Counted from the stretch's first letter, positions 28,862 to 37,906 are shown. The stretch: 64,000 bases of DNA from an uncultured Oscillospiraceae bacterium (GCA_934569225.1 CAKTKC010000004.1:78284-142283); one strand, 5' to 3'. Notes: generated by a model from the letters alone, not told the origin. Numbers and translations: made by a program.

Positions 28862-29833
28862 ATGAGCGTAAAGAGAATCGGTGTGCTGACTTCCGGCGGA
28901 GACGCGCCTGGTATGAACCCTTGTGTCCGTGCGGTCGTCCGTACTGCGCTGTATCATGGATTGGAATGCTACGGTATCCGCCGGGGCTGGAACGGCCTCA
29001 TCACCGGCGATATCGTTCGTCTGGATGAAAAGAGCGTTTCCCATACAATCAACCGGGGCGGCACCATTCTGTATACTGCCCGCAGTCAGGAATTTATGAC
29101 CGAGGAAGGCCAGCGCCGGGCGGTGTCCACCTGCAAGTTCCTGGGACTGGACAGCATCATTGCCATTGGCGGCGACGGCACCTTCCGGGGCGCTCAGGCG
29201 CTGAGCAAATATGGCATCAACGTCATCGGCATTCCCGGTACGATCGACAACGATATCTCCTGCACCAATTACTGCATCGGCTTCGATACCGCCGCCAATA
29301 CCGCGATCGAGTGCATCGATAAGCTGCGGGACACCATGCAGTCCCACGAGCGCTGCTCCGTCGTGGAGGTCATGGGCCGCAATGCCGGATATCTGGCGAT
29401 GTACGTCGGACTGGCCGTGGGCGCGACCGCTGTTCTGGTTCCGGAAGAGCCTATCGATTTTGAGCGGGACGTGATCGAGAAAATCCGTCAGGCGCGGTTC
29501 AACGGCTTCACCCATTACATGATCGTGGTTGCCGAGGGCGCCGGTTCTGCCGCCGATATCGCGGCCAAGATCAAGGACGCCATTGACCTCGACCCCCGTG
29601 TGACCGTTCTGGGACACATTCAGCGCGGCGGCTCCCCCACCGGACGTGACCGCGTCAACGCCACTAAAATGGGATATCTTGCCGTAGAGCTGCTGCTTCA
29701 GGGCAAGACCAACCGCATCGTCTGCACCCACGAGGGCAATTTCACCGACGTGGATATCAGCGAGGGTCTGGCTATGAAGAAGGGCATCCAGAAGATGGAA
29801 GTGGATGTTCTGGCAGCCATGACCGGAATCTAA
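28862..29833 (+). CDS. pfkA: 6-phosphofructokinase
   Basis: 323 residues from ATG 28862 with AGGAGG 8 bases upstream; the frame is open further upstream but passes through the promoter. ATP-dependent PfkA motifs: GGDAPGMN, GGDGTFRGA, GIPGTIDNDI (with the catalytic Asp), EVMGRNAGY and LGHIQRGGSP. It phosphorylates fructose-6-phosphate in glycolysis. It is monocistronic, with its own terminator. Confidence 0.96.
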   Translation: MSVKRIGVLTSGGDAPGMNPCVRAVVRTALYHGLECYGIRRGWNGLITGDIVRLDEKSVSHTINRGGTILYTARSQEFMTEEGQRRAVSTCKFLGLDSIIAIGGDGTFRGAQALSKYGINVIGIPGTIDNDISCTNYCIGFDTAANTAIECIDKLRDTMQSHERCSVVEVMGRNAGYLAMYVGLAVGATAVLVPEEPIDFERDVIEKIRQARFNGFTHYMIVVAEGAGSAADIAAKIKDAIDLDPRVTVLGHIQRGGSPTGRDRVNATKMGYLAVELLLQGKTNRIVCTHEGNFTDVDISEGLAMKKGIQKMEVDVLAAMTGI

Positions 29834-29850
29834 AACGTTAATATACATAA

Positions 29851-29886
29851 ATCCGCACCCCGGTTGTGATGGGGTGCGGATTTTTT
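29851..29886 (+). terminator. Terminator after pfkA
   Basis: ATCCGCACCCC/GGGGTGCGGAT stem with 9-base loop, followed by TTTTTT. Confidence 0.9.
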
Positions 29887-29895
29887 GCATGGAAA

Positions 29896-31152
29896 TTATT
29901 TGAAGCCGAGCAAACCGCCGATGCTGCCCAGCAGAATCAGCAGGTCGTCCAGCGACCACTCGTCCAGATTTTTGTAGTTTGGCGGGGTGATGGCGGCACC
30001 CTTGCGGACGGTCATGGTGCTGTCGAAGCCCTTCTGGCTGTTGATACCGATCAGAGCCGCAAAATCCTTTGTCTGAATCTGGAAACCGTCCTGCGCCTGG
30101 GTGAGATTCAGGGAAATGGGAGATTTTTCCGGAAGGGTCAGCACCATGTCGCCGGTCTGAGGGTGCCAGTCGTAGGAAATGGACTGGGCGCCGAATGCGA
30201 CGGTCTCCCTGTGGGCGCCGTCGGCTTCCCTTGCGCCGATCTTGTAGGAAAACGCTGACTTTTCTCCGTTTTCCAGCTTTTCCACCGCAATGGACACCTC
30301 GCCCTGGGCTGCGTCCTGCCCCAGATCCAGCCTGAGCACCGCCCGGTTCTCCCCTGCCCTGCCGTCACAGCGAACGGCGACCAGCGTCTTGTCATGGAGA
30401 TAAAACGAAGCGTTGATATTCCCCTGAGAAAGTCCACCGGTGTCCATCAGATACCCCAGGAGCGTCCCAGCCTGTTCGCCGGTGGCGCTGTAGTCGAAAC
30501 GAAGGCATTCCAGACTCTGGCCGTCCACCGTCAGCGTCTCCTTGTGAACGTCGCTTTTCAGCACCAGCAAGCCCAATACCAGCTTGTGAATGTCCTCCTC
30601 CTGCTGCACGTCCGGGAGCTGGGGAATCTGCCGGGTGCGGTTCATATATACTTGCAGCTTTTCCACGGAGGAGTCCATTTTGCTGAGGGTCGCGCTGGGA
30701 ATCAGCCGGGAGAGCAGCAGGAACGAACGGACGTCCGAGGAAAACGTGTCATAGGTGATGCCGTAATATCCGCCCCCCAGCAGATCTTCGGAGGTGATCG
30801 CGGCGAACTCTTTGTCCAGGTAAGCCGACAGATTCAGCGCCTTGCCGTCAATCCGGATCGTACCATCGGCAAGCACCTGATTGGTGGTCAGGTCGGTCTG
30901 AACCTGCATATCGTACTGAACGCCGTCGGAAACGGTCAGCGCCAATAACGTGGTGTTCCTCCCGTTTTCGTCGTACCCCTCGGCAAGAATCGGGATAGGG
31001 CTTTCCGCCAGACGCTGCTCCAGCATGGACAGAGCGTCATCGGCGGCGTTGGACAGCGCCATTCTGGGGGACAGATACAAAAACCAAAACAGTGCCGCCG
31101 CCAGAAGCAGAACCGCCGGAATCAGCAGAAGCAGCCATTTCTTCTTTTTCAT
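29896..31152 (-). CDS. Membrane-anchored extracytoplasmic protein, unknown function
   Basis: 418 residues from the ATG at 31152 (KKKKW then a hydrophobic helix about residues 6-25, a signal-anchor pattern). A longer frame upstream is not supported by a ribosome site. The rest is extracytoplasmic with alternating beta-like segments (TLLALTVSDGVQYDMQVQTD; given as LLALTVSDGV). No catalytic motif or family recognised; the LTLPEKSPISLNL and NQVLADGTIRIDGKALNL pattern resembles lipid-carrier or beta-sandwich proteins only loosely. It is transcribed toward pfkA, alone. Confidence 0.6.
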   Translation of the reverse strand: MKKKKWLLLLIPAVLLLAAALFWFLYLSPRMALSNAADDALSMLEQRLAESPIPILAEGYDENGRNTTLLALTVSDGVQYDMQVQTDLTTNQVLADGTIRIDGKALNLSAYLDKEFAAITSEDLLGGGYYGITYDTFSSDVRSFLLLSRLIPSATLSKMDSSVEKLQVYMNRTRQIPQLPDVQQEEDIHKLVLGLLVLKSDVHKETLTVDGQSLECLRFDYSATGEQAGTLLGYLMDTGGLSQGNINASFYLHDKTLVAVRCDGRAGENRAVLRLDLGQDAAQGEVSIAVEKLENGEKSAFSYKIGAREADGAHRETVAFGAQSISYDWHPQTGDMVLTLPEKSPISLNLTQAQDGFQIQTKDFAALIGINSQKGFDSTMTVRKGAAITPPNYKNLDEWSLDDLLILLGSIGGLLGFK

Positions 31153-31329
31153 AGGAATCACGACCTTTCGCCTACTACTATACCATGGGCTGTCAACAAA
31201 AAACAAGGCCAGCCGGATGATGACTCCCGACAAGAAGATATCGTGAGGAAAGAGAGAACGGTATGGCTTCGGCTGTACCGTTTCCTTATTTCTTTGTCAT
31301 GGGTGGTCGATTCGTTCTTGATTTGAGGT

Positions 31330-31372
31330 AAAAAAGACCGCTGACTGTACGCACACGGCGCGGTCAGCGGTC
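31330..31372 (-). terminator. Terminator after the GNAT gene
   Basis: GACCGCTGAC/GTCAGCGGTC stem with 17-base loop; on the minus strand it is followed by TTTTTTACC. Confidence 0.8.
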
Positions 31373-31418
31373 TGATGCTCGGTATTCGGTTATTGTGTTC
31401 AGCTTGCCAAACTTGCAT

Positions 31419-31901
31419 TTATCGAGTTAATTTCATTTTGATTTCTGCTGCATTGATTTTTGAGCTTACCATTTCTTCTCCAGTAGCGACGAAACCACAT
31501 TTTTCATAAAAGCGTATAGCGCGCTTGTTGCCTTTCAAAACCCATAGATACACTTCAGGATAAGCAGACAACTCCTTCAAGCCCGCTTGCATCAGTTTCA
31601 GTCCCACACCTGTCCCATAGTATTCCGACAGAATGTATAATGCAAATATTTCTCCGGCATTAGGTGATTCTTCTCCGCGATCTCCATAACCAACAAACCC
31701 AATTACTGTATTTCTGTCCATTGCAACAAGCAAATTATCTCGCCAACTGAATGCCATGCTTTCGCATTTCTCATAAGTTAGGTTATCAAGGTATTCCTGA
31801 CTAACGAGGTCAGGATAAGCCTCATGCCAAGCTTTCCAGTGAACAAATGCTTTTCCTTTGATTTCTTCGTCGGTCTCCATTCTTTTTATGATTATGTTCA
31901 T
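31419..31901 (-). CDS. GNAT-family N-acetyltransferase
   Basis: 160 residues. The acetyl-CoA loop region EYYGTGVGLKLMQAGL and the C-terminal NKRAIRFYEKCGFVATG are standard GNAT motifs A and B. GGAGGAATCGT precedes the ATG. Its base composition is visibly more AT-rich than its neighbours, suggesting acquisition by transfer. Substrate unknown; ribosomal-protein, antibiotic or small-molecule acetylation are all possible. It is monocistronic with its own terminator. Confidence 0.85.
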   Translation of the reverse strand: MNIIIKRMETDEEIKGKAFVHWKAWHEAYPDLVSQEYLDNLTYEKCESMAFSWRDNLLVAMDRNTVIGFVGYGDRGEESPNAGEIFALYILSEYYGTGVGLKLMQAGLKELSAYPEVYLWVLKGNKRAIRFYEKCGFVATGEEMVSSKINAAEIKMKLTR

Positions 31902-32100
31902 ACGATTCCTCCGCAGATTCCAGATGCCAACAGGTGCTGAGTTCGACGTATAAAACTATAGCATCGCCGTTAACACTGTTAAGCTATAATCATCCAAAAT
32001 GATTATACCATGCAAAGCGCGAAATTTTCAATTCCTGTCTCCACGATTTTACTGTCTTTCTCATGTTTTCCTATTTGGAGGCGAGGGAACGGCTGGCCTT

Positions 32101-33003
32101 TTACGCTTTGGGATGACATTTTTCATAGACGGATCTCAGCTTCTGATTGACCATGTGGGTGTACATCTGGGTCGAGGAAATGTCGCTGTGACCCATCAGC
32201 TCCTGCAAGGAACCCAGGTCAGCGCCGTTTTCCAGCAGATGCACCGCAAAGCTGTGCCGCAGGGTGTGGGGCGTGATGTCTTTCTCGATGCCCGCTTTTT
32301 CCTGATAGCTCTTGAGAATTTTCCAGAAGCCCTGACGGCTCATCCGTGCGCCGCCCACGTTGACGAACAGCGCCTGCTCTCTGGGGTCGTCCACCATGAG
32401 CAGCCGGACTTCCTTTAAGTACACGCTCAGCGCCCGGAGGGCGGCGGGATACAGCGGAATGACCCGGGATTTCTTAGCGCTGGTACACTTGAGAATGCCC
32501 AGCTCCAGATTGACGTCCTCCACGTTCAGGTCGATCAGCTCCGTGACGCGGATGCCGGTGGCGTACATGACCTCCAGCATAGCCTTGTCCCGCAGACCCT
32601 TGGCGTCCAAGCCGGAGGGCTGCGCCAGCAGAAGCTCCACTTCCTTGCCCGTGAGGATCTGGGGCAGCTTCTTCTCCCCTCTGTCCACGTGGATTTCCCC
32701 GCTGACGGGGGATTCTTCCAGAAAGCCGGTGGAAATGACATAGGCATAGAAATTCTTCAGGCTTGCCAGCGTCCGGGAGATCGTAGCACCGGACTTTCCT
32801 TCCACGCGCTGATGACTCAGGTAGTCACTGATATTCAGTTGGGTGGCATCCAGAATCTCCGTATGCTCGCTTTTCTGCAGCCACTCGGTGAACTGCCGAA
32901 TGTCCCGCATGTAGGAGCAGACCGTGTTGGCGGATGCCTGCTTTACCTTCGTCAGGTAAGTTTCATAGGCGCGAATCAAGTCCAGCATGAATGAGCGTAC
33001 CAA
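32101..33003 (-). CDS. xerD: XerD-like tyrosine recombinase
   Basis: 300 residues with catalytic R152 (GIRVTELI), H246-x-x-R249 (HTLRH), H272 (GHSD) and Y281 (QMYTH); length and spacing fit XerC/D. It resolves chromosome dimers at dif with a XerC partner. Start is uncertain: a TTG at 33003 has AAGGA 4 bases upstream, while ATG 32988 lacks a ribosome site; both leave the fold intact. The membrane-protein gene at 33014 lies just upstream and probably shares its transcript, as spoIIM does with xerD in bacilli. Confidence 0.87.
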   Translation of the reverse strand: MVRSFMLDLIRAYETYLTKVKQASANTVCSYMRDIRQFTEWLQKSEHTEILDATQLNISDYLSHQRVEGKSGATISRTLASLKNFYAYVISTGFLEESPVSGEIHVDRGEKKLPQILTGKEVELLLAQPSGLDAKGLRDKAMLEVMYATGIRVTELIDLNVEDVNLELGILKCTSAKKSRVIPLYPAALRALSVYLKEVRLLMVDDPREQALFVNVGGARMSRQGFWKILKSYQEKAGIEKDITPHTLRHSFAVHLLENGADLGSLQELMGHSDISSTQMYTHMVNQKLRSVYEKCHPKA

Positions 33004-33013
33004 TATGTCCTTT

Positions 33014-33538
33014 CTACCCGTGTATCAATCTCGCCAGAAGCGGCGAAACCAAGCGAAAATCAACGCTTCCGATCAGCGCGCATAAGCAGATCAGGCAGGC
33101 GGCCTCAAGACCGTCAAACCGTCTGCCGCCAGTCAGGTGCCGCAGCCAGTACAGGTACAGAAGCGGCGAAGCAAGGCTGGCACTGAAAACGAGAAGCCAC
33201 CGGACAAGCCATCCGGCGGAGCCGCTGCACCGCATCACGCCGAGAGAAACAAAGGAAAGCACAAACGCCTCCCCGAAGCTCACGATCAGAAGCAGCCACG
33301 GCTCGGAAATATAAACCGCAAAAGCGGAAAGCAGGAAAGGAAACATGGTCACGCCCAGCAGGGAAACGATCGACACGGGCCGCGCTGCGGCGCCGCGCAT
33401 CAGCGAATTCAGGGAATCCCCTGCCGCGAGACAGACAGAAGCGCCGGACACAAGTCCGGCTATCCAGCAGAATGCAAGAAGCAAGAAGCAGCACTTGCGC
33501 CACCAGGCGGGCATATTCCGATGGAAAAGCTGTGCCAT
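33014..33538 (-). CDS. Polytopic membrane protein upstream of xerD
   Basis: 174 residues from ATG 33538 (AAGGAGG 11 bases upstream; an in-frame ATG at 33583 would place that site inside the gene). About five hydrophobic helices (CCFLLLAFCWIAGLVSGA, GVTMFPFLLSAFAVYI and later). Position before xerD recalls SpoIIM of spore formers, and a short helix-rich protein fits, but I see no diagnostic SpoIIM motif, so the assignment stays open. Confidence 0.6.
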   Translation of the reverse strand: MAQLFHRNMPAWWRKCCFLLLAFCWIAGLVSGASVCLAAGDSLNSLMRGAAARPVSIVSLLGVTMFPFLLSAFAVYISEPWLLLIVSFGEAFVLSFVSLGVMRCSGSAGWLVRWLLVFSASLASPLLYLYWLRHLTGGRRFDGLEAACLICLCALIGSVDFRLVSPLLARLIHG

Positions 33539-33621
33539 GAGACGGGTTACCTCCTTTGGTATGGAATCAGCAGAGGCGTACATGGCACAGGTATAACTGA
33601 ACCTTTATTAAATACACCCAT

Positions 33622-33650
33622 ACTATACTCCAGAATTTACAAAAATTCAA
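33622..33650 (-). promoter_or_regulatory. Promoter for the membrane protein/xerD unit
   Basis: Minus strand TTGAAT (33645-33650), 17 bases, TATAGT (33622-33627). The -35 lies inside a long hairpin (33639-33680). Confidence 0.55.
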
Positions 33651-33680
33651 GCTGATTTTAGCAAAATCAGGAATTTTTGT
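33639..33680. other. Two-part hairpin overlapping the promoter
   Basis: ACAAAAATTC/GAATTTTTGT outer arms with inner TGATTTT/AAAATCA. It could be an operator, or a terminator for transcripts coming from 33881. Confidence 0.5.
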
Positions 33681-33837
33681 GGATTATGACAAGATTTATG
33701 TTAACATTTTTATGTAAACCGCGTAAACTGGGGTGCTATTTTTCTTTACCATTTTCAACTATTTGACAACATATTGGGAGAAACTTAAGAATTACGCACT
33801 AAATATTGATTCTGCAAGTTTTCCTGCATTCTACCTA

Positions 33838-33864
33838 TGGTGGGTAAATATAATTTACCCACCA
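33838..33864. other. Perfect 12-bp hairpin after the TIGR04086-like gene
   Basis: TGGTGGGTAAAT/ATTTACCCACCA with a 3-base loop ATA, 17 bases beyond the stop at 33881. No T-run, so it may stabilise the 3' end or be a protein-binding palindrome. Confidence 0.6.
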
Positions 33865-33880
33865 TCTCCATTTGTACACA

Positions 33881-34309
33881 TTAACGATGGGGTATCTTGA
33901 TTTTTGTTCGTTTTGCTCCCCTGCCCTGCCGCAGTCCCAGCAATGCGGCCGCTCCGCTGCCCGCCAGAACCAACAGCGCGGTCGTACCCACGGCGCTGTA
34001 CTGCCCCCCGAAGAACAGCGCGGTCATGGACATCAGCATGGCAAAGTAGATCACCCCGGACGCAATACACACCAGCATCCGCTGCCGCTTGATCCGGCCA
34101 AAGGCAACCATGGCACCCACGAAGGACGACACGATCAGCAGCACCACAATGCCGTAACCGACCTTCTCCACCGGGAGCGTTTCCGATTCCACCAGCTTTG
34201 CCAGTATCGCTGTCAGAACCAGCGTCCCGGCAAGACTGCACGCCGCCCCGATGGCCAGTCCGGCAGGCATGGACGTCGCCCGGCCTGTGATCTTCTTGTT
34301 TGCAACCAT
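33881..34309 (-). CDS. TIGR04086-like membrane protein
   Basis: 142 residues with four transmembrane helices and a basic C-terminus (RQGRGAKRTKIK). Small four-helix proteins of this pattern in clostridia carry the TIGR04086 name; function unknown. GAAAGGGGAGAGG precedes the ATG. The window shows no conserved partner; the downstream hairpin and a 260-base gap isolate it. Confidence 0.6.
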   Translation of the reverse strand: MVANKKITGRATSMPAGLAIGAACSLAGTLVLTAILAKLVESETLPVEKVGYGIVVLLIVSSFVGAMVAFGRIKRQRMLVCIASGVIYFAMLMSMTALFFGGQYSAVGTTALLVLAGSGAAALLGLRQGRGAKRTKIKIPHR

Positions 34310-34407
34310 TCCCCTCTCCCCTTTCGCTCAAGCATATTCAGCCTCGGAGAGAAAAAGAACCTGTCCATTTACCATCATCAATCAGACAGCTGCCGTGCAG
34401 ACAAATA

Positions 34408-34433
34408 TCCCCCGGCTTTTTCAAGCCGGGGGA
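34408..34433. terminator. Terminator-like hairpin in the 34310-34490 gap
   Basis: TCCCCCGGCTT/AAGCCGGGGGA with loop TTTC. It lies next to the terminator at 34436 and may serve readthrough on either strand. Confidence 0.5.
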
Positions 34434-34435
34434 AA

Positions 34436-34468
34436 CGAAAAACCGGGACGGGCAAAGCCCATCCCGGT
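34436..34468 (-). terminator. Terminator after the coaD operon
   Basis: On the minus strand ACCGGGATGGGC/GCCCGTCCCGGT with loop TTT, followed by TTTTCG, 22 bases beyond the stop of the coiled-coil gene. Confidence 0.85.
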
Positions 34469-34490
34469 GCAGTTTTCGATTCGGGAAGTC

Positions 34491-34997
34491 TTACACTTCC
34501 ACGTCCACGTTGGGGGTCTTGCGCTGCTGCTGCTGCGCTTCGGTGACGGTGCGGAACTTCATCCGCGTCTCCCGGATTTCCGCCAGCGCCTTGGAGACAA
34601 CCTCCTCCGTCTGACGCAGGGAATCGTCCATATAGGCGTTTCCGGCCTTGCGCAGCTGCTCGATCTTCGCCTGGGTCTGCCCCACCAGCTCCTCACTGCG
34701 CTTCTTGGCCTCGATATAGATGGCCTCCTTGGTGACCATCTGCTTCGACTGCTCCTGCGCCTGACGCACGATGTTCTCCGCCTCCCGGCGTGCCTGGGAG
34801 ATCAGCTCATTGCGGGATTCCACAATGGTTCTCGACTGCTTCAGCTCGGCGGGCAGCTGGGCGATGATCTCATCCAGCATATCCAGAACCTTGTCCCGTT
34901 CCAGAATGCACTTGTCGGCTGCCAGAGGCATGGACCGGGCATCCTGCACCATGTCGTACAATGCGCCAATGATGTCTTCGCTATTACGATCGCTCAT
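34491..34997 (-). CDS. Coiled-coil protein downstream of coaD
   Basis: 168 residues from ATG 34997, with AAGGAGG 9 bases upstream; the ATG at 35003 overlaps the coaD stop as ATGA but sits only 3 bases from the ribosome site. The centre (SQARREAENIVRQAQEQSKQ) is a long charged coiled coil of DivIVA/V-ATPase H-like type. Conserved next to coaD in clostridia by my recollection; function not known, possibly a scaffold in division or envelope growth. Confidence 0.65.
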   Translation of the reverse strand: MSDRNSEDIIGALYDMVQDARSMPLAADKCILERDKVLDMLDEIIAQLPAELKQSRTIVESRNELISQARREAENIVRQAQEQSKQMVTKEAIYIEAKKRSEELVGQTQAKIEQLRKAGNAYMDDSLRQTEEVVSKALAEIRETRMKFRTVTEAQQQQRKTPNVDVEV

Positions 34998-34999
34998 GT

Positions 35000-35506
35000 T
35001 CATTTTCCTCCTTGAAGGGATAGTCTTCGTTGCTCAATTCGCCTCTGAAAGTCCGGAATGATCTCTGCCGGCACAAGATCCGAAAGGTCCGCGCCATAGC
35101 TGCCCAGCTCCTTCACCAGACTGGAGCTGAGGAACATATACTCGCTGGAAGCCGTCAGGAACATGGTGTCAAGCTCCGGGTTGATCTTGCGGTTGATCAG
35201 TGCCATCTGAAATTCGTTCTCAAAGTCGGAGCCGGCGCGCAGTCCCTTGAGGATGACGCAGCTCCCCCGGCGGCGGGCATAGTCCGCAAGCAGCTCGGCG
35301 GAGCAGTCCACCTCCACGTTGGGCAGGTCGCTGGTGACCCGGCGGATCAGCTCCACCCGTTCCTCCAGCGTGAACATGGGATTTTTCCCCGCGTTGACCA
35401 TGACGCATACAATGAGTTTATCAAAAATATTCGCACCACGGCGAATGATATTCAGATGACCGCTGGTAACCGGGTCAAAGCTGCCCGGATAAATCGCAAC
35501 CTTCAT
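35000..35506 (-). CDS. coaD: Phosphopantetheine adenylyltransferase
   Basis: 168 residues from ATG 35506, which overlaps the rsmD stop (ATGA); the frame is open further upstream inside rsmD. The nucleotidyltransferase motif YPGSFDPVTSGHLNII is at residues 6-21. It converts phosphopantetheine to dephospho-CoA. The pair rsmD-coaD is a standard bacterial arrangement. Confidence 0.96.
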   Translation of the reverse strand: MKVAIYPGSFDPVTSGHLNIIRRGANIFDKLIVCVMVNAGKNPMFTLEERVELIRRVTSDLPNVEVDCSAELLADYARRRGSCVILKGLRAGSDFENEFQMALINRKINPELDTMFLTASSEYMFLSSSLVKELGSYGADLSDLVPAEIIPDFQRRIEQRRLSLQGGK

Positions 35507-36066
35507 ATTGTTTCCTGACTGCCGCCGTCTTTCCGATAAAACGTCAGCAGAATCTTTCCATACTGATAATCCCGCGACCGGGTGTAGCCCGGGTAGTCCC
35601 AAGGCAATTCCTTCCCCAGCGGGCGCTCTGCCACTATTATACCACCTGAATGCAAAATGTCAATTTCGGTGATGCGATTTAAGGAATTTTCCAAAAAAAC
35701 TTCCGCGTAAGGCGGGTCAAGGAAGATAATATCATATTGTTCCCGGCATCTGGAAAGATAATCCAGATAATCGCTGCGGACGACCCGCGCGTCCTCCTGA
35801 AGGCGGGTGCGTTTCAGGTTTTCCCGGATGAGTTTGCAGGCGTCCTCCCGGGCGTCCACGAACACGGCGCTTTTCGCGCCCCGGCTCAGCGCCTCGATGC
35901 CCAGCTGCCCGGTGCCGCCGAACAGGTCAAGTACCCTTGATCCCGGAATGTCAAATTGGATAACGCTGAACAGCGCCTCCTTCACCCGGTCGGCGGTGGG
36001 ACGGGTCAGCATACCGTCTGGGGTTTTCAGCTGAACCCCACGGGCTTTTCCTGTGATGACACGCAT
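35503..36066 (-). CDS. rsmD: 16S rRNA (guanine-966-N2)-methyltransferase
   Basis: 187 residues. SAM-binding DLFGGTGQLGIEALSRGA and the catalytic DPPY motif (FLDPPYAEVF) identify the RsmD family. It modifies 16S rRNA on the 30S subunit. Its start overlaps the uvrC stop (TAATG), so uvrC, rsmD and coaD are co-translated. Confidence 0.95.
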   Translation of the reverse strand: MRVITGKARGVQLKTPDGMLTRPTADRVKEALFSVIQFDIPGSRVLDLFGGTGQLGIEALSRGAKSAVFVDAREDACKLIRENLKRTRLQEDARVVRSDYLDYLSRCREQYDIIFLDPPYAEVFLENSLNRITEIDILHSGGIIVAERPLGKELPWDYPGYTRSRDYQYGKILLTFYRKDGGSQETI

Positions 36067-37886
36067 TATTCTTCCCCCTTTTCACGAAAATGATGATACA
36101 CCGCAGCGGCGGCGTCTTTGGGGAGCAGGCGTTCCAGTTCCGGGAGGGTCGCCTGAGAAATGGCGGAGAGGGATTTGAACTGCCGCAGCAGCTCCTGTTT
36201 CCGCTTTGCCCCGATGCCCGGAATGCCGTCCAGCTCAGAATACCGCAGACGCTTGCTCCTGAGCTGGCGGTGGTAGGTGATGGCGAAGCGGTGGGTCTCC
36301 TCCTGAATCTGGCCGATGAGGGAGAAAATCGCCTGATTGTTGTCAATGCGGATCTCCTCCCCCTCCGGGGTCACCAGCGCACGGGTGCGGTGCCGGTCGT
36401 CCTTCACCATTCCGAACACCGGGAAGGACAGGTTCAGCTCCTGAAGCGCAGCCACGGCCACCTTCGCGTGGGTCACGCCGCCGTCGATGAGCAGCAGGTC
36501 GGGGGCTTCGTCAAAGCCCTTGTCCCCCGCCTTATAGTGGACAAACCGCCGGGTCACGACCTGACGCATGGAGGCGTAGTCGTCCTGATCGGTCAGCCCC
36601 TCCACCTTGAAGCGCTTGTAGTCGCTTTTCTTCGGCTTTCCCTCCTGAAATACCACCATGCTGGCGACGATGTCCGTTCCGGAAATGTTGGAAATATCAA
36701 AGGATTCCATCCGTTTCGGGGCGGGAATGGCCAGCATTTTTCCAAGCAGCGTCAGCGTCGCGCTGACCCGTTCTTCCCTGCCGGTGACACGCTCAGCTTC
36801 CTCAAAGGCGTTTTTGCAGGCAAGCTCCACCAGGCGCAGATTGTCGCCCCGCTGGGGGACGTGGAGCTTCGGCCGCCGCCCGTACTGCTGTTCCAGCAGC
36901 TCTGCGAACAACTCGCCGTCGTCGATTGCAAAGGGCAGCAGAACCCGCTTTGGGGCGATGCCGCGGCTCAGGTAGAACTGCTTGAGCAGGCTGGAAACGG
37001 CTTCCAGCTTGTCGTCGGGTCTGGAAAACACTTCGTAGTCCTTGTCCAGCAGATTGCCGCAGGAGAAATGCAGCACGGCAAAGCATGCCTTGGCCTCGGT
37101 CTCTCCGTAGCCGACCACATCGGTGTCCGCGAGAGTACCGGCCGTTACAAGCTGCTTCTGCCCCAGGTTTTCCACCGCGTTCAGGCGGTCGCGGAGGCTG
37201 GCCGCCAGCTCAAATTCCAGATTGTCCGCGGCGGAGAGCATCTGTCCCCGCAGCTGCTCGGCCACCGCCTTGTAATTTCCCTTCAACAGTTCCCGCGCCT
37301 GGAGCATGGTCTCCCGGTACTCGGTGCAGCTTTTGTTCTCCTGACACCACCCGGCGCACTGGTTCATGTGATAGTTCAGGCAGGGGCGATCCTTGCCGAT
37401 GTCCCGGGGGAACTGCTTATGGCAGCCGGGAAGCTTGAGGGTCAGCCGGATGGCCTCCATCACATCGTGGGTCACGGCTCTGCCGCCGTAGGGGCCGTAA
37501 TAGTCCGCGCCGTCGTCCGCCGGCTTGCTGACCATGGTGATGACCGGGTAAATGTCCTTCATGTTAAGCCTTAGGTAGGGGTAGCCCTTGTCATCCTTCA
37601 GAAGGATATTGTATTTCGGCATGTAGCGCTTGATGAGGGAGCATTCCAGCACCAACGCTTCAAATTCGGAAGCGGCGACAATGACGTCAAAATGGTGGAT
37701 TTTGCTCACCATCAGCCGGGTCTTGGGGGTGTGGGACGCCGTGTCCTGAAAATACTGGCTGACCCGGTTTTTCAGCTTCTTCGCCTTGCCCACGTAGATG
37801 ACCTTGTCCGTCTTGTCCCGCATGATGTACACGCCGGGGGCATAGGGCAGGGACAGGGCTTTTTCTTTCAGTTCATCAAAGGTCAT
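36066..37886 (-). CDS. uvrC: Excinuclease ABC subunit C
   Basis: 606 residues. N-terminal GIY-YIG nuclease (PGVYIMRD, VIYVGKAK), a central UVR segment, the C-terminal RNase H-like nuclease (DLLLIDGG, FGMVKDDRHRT) and the helix-hairpin-helix end (IPGIGAKRKQELL). It makes both incisions in nucleotide excision repair. GAGGGAAAACC precedes the ATG. A terminator ends only 20 bases upstream, an unusual arrangement. Confidence 0.96.
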   Translation of the reverse strand: MTFDELKEKALSLPYAPGVYIMRDKTDKVIYVGKAKKLKNRVSQYFQDTASHTPKTRLMVSKIHHFDVIVAASEFEALVLECSLIKRYMPKYNILLKDDKGYPYLRLNMKDIYPVITMVSKPADDGADYYGPYGGRAVTHDVMEAIRLTLKLPGCHKQFPRDIGKDRPCLNYHMNQCAGWCQENKSCTEYRETMLQARELLKGNYKAVAEQLRGQMLSAADNLEFELAASLRDRLNAVENLGQKQLVTAGTLADTDVVGYGETEAKACFAVLHFSCGNLLDKDYEVFSRPDDKLEAVSSLLKQFYLSRGIAPKRVLLPFAIDDGELFAELLEQQYGRRPKLHVPQRGDNLRLVELACKNAFEEAERVTGREERVSATLTLLGKMLAIPAPKRMESFDISNISGTDIVASMVVFQEGKPKKSDYKRFKVEGLTDQDDYASMRQVVTRRFVHYKAGDKGFDEAPDLLLIDGGVTHAKVAVAALQELNLSFPVFGMVKDDRHRTRALVTPEGEEIRIDNNQAIFSLIGQIQEETHRFAITYHRQLRSKRLRYSELDGIPGIGAKRKQELLRQFKSLSAISQATLPELERLLPKDAAAAVYHHFREKGEE

Positions 37887-37906
37887 GGTTTTCCCTCACC
37901 AGCGTC

